Shown: piece by piece, positions 6,323 to 11,522 of the stretch
Position numbering within the stretch: the stretch's first letter is position 1
Layout: each line of letters starts with the position of its first letter
Source: Candidatus Krumholzibacteriia bacterium
Lineage (GTDB): Bacteria > Krumholzibacteriota > Krumholzibacteriia > Krumholzibacteriales > Krumholzibacteriaceae
NCBI GenBank assembly: GCA_028706585.1
Contig: JAQTVX010000041.1
Location: 1-11,522, forward strand
Direction of reading: 5' to 3'
DNA: 11,522 nucleotides
The notes under the pieces: model-generated
Databases searched by the model: none
What the model was told of the DNA's origin: nothing
Seen by the model: the letters and a program-made list of their open reading frames with translations, nothing else
Translations under genes and position numbers: made by a program

Positions 6323-7438
6323 ATGAAAAAGTCTCTTGCTATGGGCGCGGCTCTCATAGCTCTCACGACAATGTCTGTATTGCCGGTGGCCTGTTCCTCT
6401 CGGAGGGCGGCGCCTCGGACTTCGTTGCGGATGCAGAAGGACACGATAGGCTACGCGACGAGGGTCGATCAGGTCGAGGCGCTGGTGAGGCTCGTCGACT
6501 CGCTCGAGGCGCCCCGATACATCTCGAACGCCGCCGCCTTTCCTACGATGAAGAAGGGATTGATGATCGGGGCGATTTGTCCGCACGACGATTACCTCTA
6601 TGCGGGGCGCGGCTACGTTCACGTCATGCGCGAGGTCAAGGCGCCACGCGCGATCCTTTTCGGCGTCTCCCACACGGCGCGCCGCCGCGGCATACAGGGC
6701 AAGCTCGTGTTCGATGATTTCGCGGCGTGGAAGAGCGCTTACGGGAACTGCCCAGTCTCTCCGATACGGGACGAGATCATAGCGGCGCTCCCTCCGGATC
6801 TCGTCCTCGTCGACGACACGATCCATTCCGAGGAGCATTCGCTCGAGGGCTTTCTGCCGGTTTTGATGTATTACGTGCCGAAGGTCGAGATCGTGCCCAT
6901 TCTCGTAACGCGGATGAGCGACCGCTTCGACGGCGCGGTCGACACGCTCTCGGCCGTCATAGCGAATATCCTCGAGAAAAATCACTGGAAGCTCGGCGAG
7001 GACGTCGTGATCCTCATATCCGCCGACTGCGTGCATTACGGCGACGAGGAGTGGGGAGGCCGCAACTACGCGCCATTCGGCGCCGATCAACAGGCATACG
7101 ATAGGGGAGTCGCACAGGAACGCGACGTGATACAGTCATCCCTCATCGGCGCGCTCTCGGACGAGAGAATCGGCGTGTTTCGCGAGAAGATCGATAATAA
7201 CGATTTTCAGCAGCCCTACAAGATCACGTGGTGCGGAGTCTATTCCATCCCGTTCGGTCTGAGCGTTCTCGAACGCGTCGCGGAGCGCGCGCGCGGCGGA
7301 GCGCCGGAGGGTTTCATGCTCGTCTACGGCACGAGCATCGATCCGCCGAAGCTGCCGCTGGACGGCACGGGACTCGGAGTCACTGCCATCGCTAATCTGC
7401 ACCATTGGGTTGGCTACACGGCCATCGGATACTGGTGA
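6323..7438 (+). CDS. Memo-family (AmmeMemoRadiSam B) protein with a lipoprotein-like signal
   Basis: 371 residues. The N-terminus MKKSLAMGAALIALTTMSVL is a classic signal sequence and is followed by PVACSS, a loose lipobox (LPVAC), so the protein is probably exported and lipid-anchored. The rest matches the Memo fold: PHDDYLYAG (His88), GVSHTA (His117), SEEHSLEGFLP (His172), SADCVHYG (Asp235, His238) and WCGVYS (Cys304). His88, His117 and Cys304 correspond to the metal-binding or catalytic residues of human MEMO1 and bacterial relatives; the usual CGRHP has lost its histidine. Memo proteins relate to LigB-type non-heme iron dioxygenases, and MEMO1 binds copper or iron; the reaction here is unknown. 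No AMMECR1 or radical SAM partner gene is present. It opens a plus-strand unit with two transglutaminase-like genes, the next one starting 17 bases after its stop. Family assignment is firm; lipidation is an inference. Confidence 0.88.
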   Translation: MKKSLAMGAALIALTTMSVLPVACSSRRAAPRTSLRMQKDTIGYATRVDQVEALVRLVDSLEAPRYISNAAAFPTMKKGLMIGAICPHDDYLYAGRGYVHVMREVKAPRAILFGVSHTARRRGIQGKLVFDDFAAWKSAYGNCPVSPIRDEIIAALPPDLVLVDDTIHSEEHSLEGFLPVLMYYVPKVEIVPILVTRMSDRFDGAVDTLSAVIANILEKNHWKLGEDVVILISADCVHYGDEEWGGRNYAPFGADQQAYDRGVAQERDVIQSSLIGALSDERIGVFREKIDNNDFQQPYKITWCGVYSIPFGLSVLERVAERARGGAPEGFMLVYGTSIDPPKLPLDGTGLGVTAIANLHHWVGYTAIGYW

Positions 7439-7440
7439 GA

Positions 7441-7446
7441 AGGAGG
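7441..7446 (+). promoter_or_regulatory. Shine-Dalgarno AGGAGG deciding the first transglutaminase-like start
   Basis: A full AGGAGG lies nine bases before ATG 7456. An earlier in-frame ATG at 7405 overlaps the Memo gene, lacks such a site, and would put 17 extra residues before the signal peptide. Confidence 0.85.
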
Positions 7447-7455
7447 ATCGGTTCG

Positions 7456-9498
7456 ATGAATCGGCGTTTTACATCCATGGTGTGCGCGCTTCTCCTCGCG
7501 GGGGGCGCTCTGCTCGTGTTGACCGCGTGCGCCGCCGCGCAAACGGATGATGAAGTACGATCGCTCATCGCGAAGGCCGGCGATGCGGCCGGCTATCCGG
7601 ATGCTGGCGTCGTGTCGGTCTTCGACCGCCTCGACGTCACGGTCGAGGAGAGCGGGCTCGCCCATTACCGCCGCCATACCCTCACGAAAATTCTTACGAA
7701 CGATGGGGCTCTTCAGCAGGCGGCGCTTCGCTTCGATTACGATCCCGCTTCCAATTTCATCGATGTCGAGAGCATCAGGATTTTCAGGAAAGGCGGGACG
7801 GTTGAAACGGTCGATCTCTCGACGATGCGGGATCTTTTCGCTCCGGCGTCGATGATCTACTGGGGCGCGCGCATGAAGCTCCTCGGCCTGCCCAGGCTCG
7901 AGGTCGGGGACGCGGTCGAGGTCAGAACCTACAAGAAAGGCTTCGAGATCGCCTACCTCGGAGAGGGAGATCGCGTTTCCGGCGCCGGAGCGGACGGCGC
8001 CGCGGCGCAGACCGCCGGGGACGATTCGCGGTACGTTCCGCCGATGCGCGGCGCATTCTACGACGTCGTCTATTTCAGGGATGTCTTCCCCTTCAAGGAA
8101 AAGCGCTACGATCTCCACATGCCGAAGGACAAGCCGATCCGGTACGAGGTTTACAACGGCACGCTCTACTCGTCGCAGAGCTACGATGACAAGGCCACCC
8201 ATTATTCATGGTGGCTCTTCGATATCCCTGCGATCCACGAAGAGCCGCGCATGGCGGAAACGCCCGACGTTGCGACGAAGCTCGTTCTCGCGACGCTCTC
8301 TTCGTGGCGTGAGAAATCGCGCTGGTTCGCGGCGATCCACGACACGATCTATCTCGACAACGAGCCCATCAGGAAGCTCGTGAAGGATCTGACCGCCGGG
8401 CTCAAGACCGACGTGGAAAAGGTCGCCGCCCTCCAGCACTGGGCGGCTCAGGAGATCCGCTACTCGGGGCTCTCGATGGGAAAGGGTGAAGGCTACACGC
8501 ATCATCCGGGGAAGATGTCCTACCGGGACCGCTGCGGCGTGTGCAAGGACAAGGCGGGCATGCTGATCACGCTCATGCGCAGCGCGGGATACGACGTGTG
8601 GCCGGCGCTCACGATGGCGGGCGCCCGCGTGGAGGAGGTGCCCGCCGACCAGTTCAATCACTCCGTCGTGGCATGGAGGCACAGGGACGGCACATTCACC
8701 ATGCTCGACCCGACGTGGGTGCCCTATTCCAACGAGCCCTGGAGCTCGGCGGAGGCGGAGCAGAACTACGTGATCGGGACGCCCGAGGGGGAAGATCTCA
8801 TGGAGACGCCTTACAGTCCTCCGGAGATGCACGTCCTCGAGGTCGTCTCTCGCGGCGCCGTTGATCGCGACGGCAATCTCACTGGAACGCTCCACCTCGA
8901 GGGAACGAACTACATGGATCAGCGGATGCGGCGCTGGCTCGGCACGCACAAGCGCGACGACCTGCGCGCCTACGTCGAAGGATGGCTCGCCTCGATCGCG
9001 CCGAACGTCGACGTCACACGGCTCGCCATAGGCGATCCGCTGGATTTCAAGAAGCAGTTCGCGCTGGACGTCGAATATCGCGTGCCCGGGTACGCCGTGG
9101 CCGGGGGTGGTACACTCGATTTCGCCTCACCGGCCTGGAGGCTCGGATTCGGCAGGGCGCCGCTCCTCAATGCGGTCTCCGTCGTCGATCTCGAAGAGCG
9201 CGCCTACCCGCTCTTCATCTGGAACACGCAGGCCTACGAATGCGACGAGGCGATAACGATCCCCCCCGGCTTGAAACCGCGGGAGCTATCGAAAGAGGCC
9301 GCGAGAACGCTTGAGTACGCGGCATACTCGATGGCGCGCTCCTGCGACGGCAGGACGATCAGGAACACGGGCAGAGTGCTTGTCAAGCATCGGACGATCC
9401 CCGCGGATGAGTATCCCGGATTCCGGAGCGCCATCAAGGAAGCGCAGGATTATGGAACGCAGAGGGTCGTGTTCGAGCGAGAGGGGGGATCGCGATGA
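7456..9498 (+). CDS. DUF3857/transglutaminase-like exported protein, catalytic triad intact
   Basis: 680 residues. The N-terminus MNRRFTSMVCALLLAGGALL leads into VLTAC, a good lipobox with Cys25; cleavage by ordinary signal peptidase after CAAA is an alternative. The region of about residues 45-190 is DUF3857-like (a beta domain that begins with SVFDRLDVTVEESG and includes IRIFRKGGTVETVDLS). The transglutaminase-like core covers about 290-440: Cys363 in RCGVCKDKAG, His402 in DQFNHSVVAW and Asp418 in MLDPTW form a complete papain-like triad. A beta-rich C-terminal region of about 230 residues follows (DUF3858-like). The fold occurs in proteases, amidases and cross-linking enzymes; the actual reaction is not known. 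It lies 17 bases after the Memo gene, and its TGA overlaps the ATG of the next gene, so the three are very likely one operon. Confidence 0.9.
   Translation: MNRRFTSMVCALLLAGGALLVLTACAAAQTDDEVRSLIAKAGDAAGYPDAGVVSVFDRLDVTVEESGLAHYRRHTLTKILTNDGALQQAALRFDYDPASNFIDVESIRIFRKGGTVETVDLSTMRDLFAPASMIYWGARMKLLGLPRLEVGDAVEVRTYKKGFEIAYLGEGDRVSGAGADGAAAQTAGDDSRYVPPMRGAFYDVVYFRDVFPFKEKRYDLHMPKDKPIRYEVYNGTLYSSQSYDDKATHYSWWLFDIPAIHEEPRMAETPDVATKLVLATLSSWREKSRWFAAIHDTIYLDNEPIRKLVKDLTAGLKTDVEKVAALQHWAAQEIRYSGLSMGKGEGYTHHPGKMSYRDRCGVCKDKAGMLITLMRSAGYDVWPALTMAGARVEEVPADQFNHSVVAWRHRDGTFTMLDPTWVPYSNEPWSSAEAEQNYVIGTPEGEDLMETPYSPPEMHVLEVVSRGAVDRDGNLTGTLHLEGTNYMDQRMRRWLGTHKRDDLRAYVEGWLASIAPNVDVTRLAIGDPLDFKKQFALDVEYRVPGYAVAGGGTLDFASPAWRLGFGRAPLLNAVSVVDLEERAYPLFIWNTQAYECDEAITIPPGLKPRELSKEAARTLEYAAYSMARSCDGRTIRNTGRVLVKHRTIPADEYPGFRSAIKEAQDYGTQRVVFEREGGSR
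9483..9488 (+). promoter_or_regulatory. G-rich ribosome binding site inside the preceding gene
   Basis: A GGGGGG run, six bases before ATG 9495, lies in the last codons of the first transglutaminase-like gene. With the ATGA stop-start overlap at 9495-9498, it points to coupled translation of the two proteins. Confidence 0.6.
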
Positions 9499-11393
9499 GG
9501 AACGTATCACGTGTCTTGATCGGCTTTGCGCTGCTCTGCGCGGCGATCCTGCCGGGCGCCGCTTCCGCACGGGCCCAGTCGCCTGCGGCCGTTCCCGCGC
9601 TTTCCGGACTGCCCGGCTACAAGGCGGTTCAGGCGCGGTATCCTGAAAGCGACGCCGTCGTCCTTTTCGATTCGCTCGTCGTATCTCTCGACGGCGAGAA
9701 TCGCGTCGCAAGAAGGCGCCACCGGGCCGTCATGCTTTTCACCGACAATGCGATCAATCGCTACGGCGATCCGAGGATTCTCTTCGACACCGCCACACAA
9801 GAGCTCTCGGTGATAGCCGCACGAGTCTATATGCGCGACGGCACGATCGTGGACACCCAGAAGAACGGCATCAATCAAACGACGCCATTCGCTCTCGATC
9901 ACGCGCCTGGCTATGCCGACTGGCAGGAGACCGTCGTCACGCACGTCGGCATCGAGAAGGGCTGCGTCGCCGAGCTGCACTACGTCATACGGGACAAGGC
10001 GTCCGCTCCGTGGCGCTCGGGCGTCGAGATATTCTGCTCAGAGGATCCGGTGCAGGTGCGGGTGCTCGAGATTCGAGGGCCCGGCGCTTCGAATCTGAAG
10101 AGCGCTTCAATGAACGGCGCTCCCGCGGCGGAGAAGACCGCGGATGGCATCTGGCGCTGGACCGTCCGCGATATCGCCGGGAGAACTCCTTTCGACGGCG
10201 GCGTTTGGGAAGGGGACTATTTCCCTGTCGTTTGCTACAGCGCCTCGGCGAGTTGGGCCGAGGTTTTGCCCGGGCTCGCCGGGCTATTCGCCGGAAAATC
10301 GAATGACACGGCGTATTTTGCGCCTATCGCCGACAGGGCGACAAAGGATCTTCGGAGCGACGTTGACAAGGTTCTGGCGATACATCATCTTGCCCTCGAT
10401 TGCGTCTCGAGTATCCGCGCGCCGTTCGGCCTTTTCGCCGCGGCGCCGAGGGATGCCAGGAGAATATACGAGAGCGGCTACGCAGGCCCGCTCGACCGTG
10501 CGGTGCTTCTAGCGGCGATGCTCGAGGCCGCGGGCTTCGATGCGGTGCCCGATCTCGTTTCCGCGGGGAAGTCCTGGCAGGACGTGGCGGCCGCTCCGGA
10601 AATCTTCAATGCGATTCTCGTTGCGGTCAAAGTCGGCGACGGCGAGCTTCTTCTCGGTCCGGGGACGTCATACGAGCGCGATCCCGCATTCGGCTTCGCT
10701 GGCAGGACGCTCGCGCGTCTCGATGGTCAGTGCGCGATTGTGCACCTTCCGGCGAGAGACGCCGCTGACAGCCGGAGCTCGCTCGATCTCGTTCTCGAGC
10801 CGGGTCCGGACGGTGGGCTTGCCGGTTCGGGCGCCGCCGTCCTCACCGGTCTCTTTTCCCCGTACTATTTGCTGAAGGGCACGGGAAGCGAAGCGGAGGA
10901 TTTCGTCAGGGCCCGCGTCAAAGCCCTTTTCGGCGGCGCGGAGCTCATGAGCTGGAATCCGCAGAAGCTCGGCGAGACGAGGACGGAGATTGCATTCTCA
11001 TTCACCGTGAAGCTTCCCGATAAGTCGAGCGGCGAGAGGCTCTATCTCGCCATGCCGCGCCCGTTCGAGGCGGGTCTCGCGGGCATCGACCGGGTCCATC
11101 CCGAACGATCCATCGTGGCCGACGCAGTGAAGGTGGAACCGTGCACGCTCGAGGTCTCGTGCGCGATCGAGCCGCCGAAAGGTTGGAAGATCGTCGCGCT
11201 GCCGCGGCGGTCCGAATGCAGGAATGATGTCGGCTGCGCCGGCGTGAGCGCCTACGCCGCGCCCGAAGGTAGAACGGTCTGCGCGAAGACACTCGTCTTC
11301 GCCTGCGATTCCGTCCATCCGGCGGATTACGCAAAGCTGAGGTCGCTGATCTTCGTTTTCGGCGAGGACCGGATTGTGCTGGAGAGGGAATGA
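9495..11393 (+). CDS. DUF3857/transglutaminase-like pseudoenzyme, exported
   Basis: 632 residues. The N-terminus MRNVSRVLIGFALLCAAILP then GAASARAQSP is a Sec signal peptide with likely cleavage at ASA or ARA, without a lipobox. The layout repeats that of the upstream protein: a DUF3857-like domain (about 50-190), a transglutaminase-like core (about 280-400) and a beta-rich C-terminal region. In the core, the framework is kept (PRDARRIYESGYAG, then DRAVLLAAMLEAAGF) but each catalytic position is changed: Pro332 for Cys (GPLDRA), Ala373 for His (IFNAILVAV) and Gly388 for Asp (LLLGPGT). The frame is intact, with no stop or shift, so this is a maintained non-catalytic paralogue, not a pseudogene. 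Six cysteines lie between 550 and 604. It could be a partner, regulator or binding subunit of the upstream enzyme. Function unknown. Confidence 0.87.
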   Translation: MRNVSRVLIGFALLCAAILPGAASARAQSPAAVPALSGLPGYKAVQARYPESDAVVLFDSLVVSLDGENRVARRRHRAVMLFTDNAINRYGDPRILFDTATQELSVIAARVYMRDGTIVDTQKNGINQTTPFALDHAPGYADWQETVVTHVGIEKGCVAELHYVIRDKASAPWRSGVEIFCSEDPVQVRVLEIRGPGASNLKSASMNGAPAAEKTADGIWRWTVRDIAGRTPFDGGVWEGDYFPVVCYSASASWAEVLPGLAGLFAGKSNDTAYFAPIADRATKDLRSDVDKVLAIHHLALDCVSSIRAPFGLFAAAPRDARRIYESGYAGPLDRAVLLAAMLEAAGFDAVPDLVSAGKSWQDVAAAPEIFNAILVAVKVGDGELLLGPGTSYERDPAFGFAGRTLARLDGQCAIVHLPARDAADSRSSLDLVLEPGPDGGLAGSGAAVLTGLFSPYYLLKGTGSEAEDFVRARVKALFGGAELMSWNPQKLGETRTEIAFSFTVKLPDKSSGERLYLAMPRPFEAGLAGIDRVHPERSIVADAVKVEPCTLEVSCAIEPPKGWKIVALPRRSECRNDVGCAGVSAYAAPEGRTVCAKTLVFACDSVHPADYAKLRSLIFVFGEDRIVLERE

Positions 11394-11405
11394 GGCGCCG
11401 CCTCA
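11391..11405. terminator. Hairpin spanning the stop codons of two convergent genes
   Basis: TGAGGC, loop GCC, GCCTCA: a perfect 6-bp stem whose outer ends are the TGA of the plus-strand gene (11391-11393) and the TGA of the minus-strand gene (11405-11403). No T-run follows on either strand, so termination by this element alone is uncertain. Confidence 0.35.
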
Positions 11406-11522
11406 GCTCGGATCGAGCTCTATCGTATCGCCGACGTCCGTGGCGCTCTCGTTCAGCGTGTTTGGTGCAAACTCGACGGCGCTGGCCGCGCGGTCCGAGG
11501 AATCGGCGATGCAATCGGGCGG
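11403..11522 (-). CDS. Unidentified protein, C-terminal 39 residues (partial)
   Basis: The minus strand is open from the right edge of the window to a TGA at 11405-11403 and contains no start codon, so this is the end of a gene lying to the right. The last residues read NTLNESATDVGDTIELDPS after an Ala- and Ser-rich stretch. Nearly all codons end in G or C, like the neighbouring genes, and the acidic composition is protein-like, whereas the plus strand here shows no continuing gene. The family cannot be recognised from so short a tail. It converges on the second transglutaminase-like gene with nine bases between the stops. Confidence 0.6.
   Translation of the reverse strand, partial: PPDCIADSSDRAASAVEFAPNTLNESATDVGDTIELDPS

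Noticed and set aside
6173..7090. A 305-codon minus-strand frame opposite the Memo gene
   Set aside because: It lies antisense to a clear Memo domain and shows no family features or ribosome binding site.
9495..11393. Treating the second transglutaminase-like gene as a decaying pseudogene
   Set aside because: The frame is intact over 632 codons, with signal peptide, ribosome binding site and the conserved framework of the core; only catalytic positions are lost, which is not random decay.
11002..11514. A 170-codon minus-strand frame at the right end
   Set aside because: Its protein is extremely Arg-rich and it overlaps the end of the pseudoenzyme gene. The neighbouring minus frame ending at 11403 has normal composition and codon use and is the better candidate.

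Overview
The window reads as chromosomal DNA from a high-GC, Gram-negative bacterium. The support is an AsmA/DUF748-type envelope protein, one or two putative lipoproteins and a Sec-exported protein, and strong GGAGG-type ribosome binding sites. Gene styles are those of little-cultured bacterial phyla of the FCB/Eisenbacteria/Krumholzibacteria kind, but that placement is a guess; nothing here fixes the taxon. Coding density is very high, and no stretch longer than about 150 bases lacks a gene. I see no tRNA, rRNA, CRISPR array, insertion sequence or attachment site.

Layout. (1) Bases 2-1042, plus strand: the 3' part of an AsmA-like DUF748 gene cut by the window edge. (2) Bases 1075-6176, minus strand, read right to left: an MFS transporter related to the fosmidomycin-resistance family, an LsrF/DhnA-type class I aldolase, a zinc-dependent NAD-type medium-chain dehydrogenase, and the ribosome-associated GTPase TypA/BipA. 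The last three are 27-28 bases apart and look like one operon, with a good sigma70-type promoter (TTGACG, 18 bases, TATACT) just upstream of the aldolase. (3) Bases 6323-11393, plus strand, divergent from the transporter: a three-gene exported module made of a Memo-family protein with a lipoprotein-like signal, a DUF3857/transglutaminase-like protein with an intact Cys-His-Asp triad, and a second protein of the same architecture in which all three catalytic residues are replaced. The last two genes overlap by ATGA. (4) Bases 11403-11522, minus strand: the C-terminal end of a further gene, convergent with the module.

How the genes may work together. The transporter, aldolase and dehydrogenase make sense as uptake and breakdown of a sugar- or polyol-like compound, with typA read from the same transcript; the substrate is unknown. 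The plus-strand module is the most unusual part: all three products carry export signals, one is a metal-binding-type Memo protein that is normally cytosolic, and two form an enzyme/pseudoenzyme pair. Together they suggest an envelope system whose chemistry I cannot name. Assignments rest on reading motifs by eye; no database search was possible.
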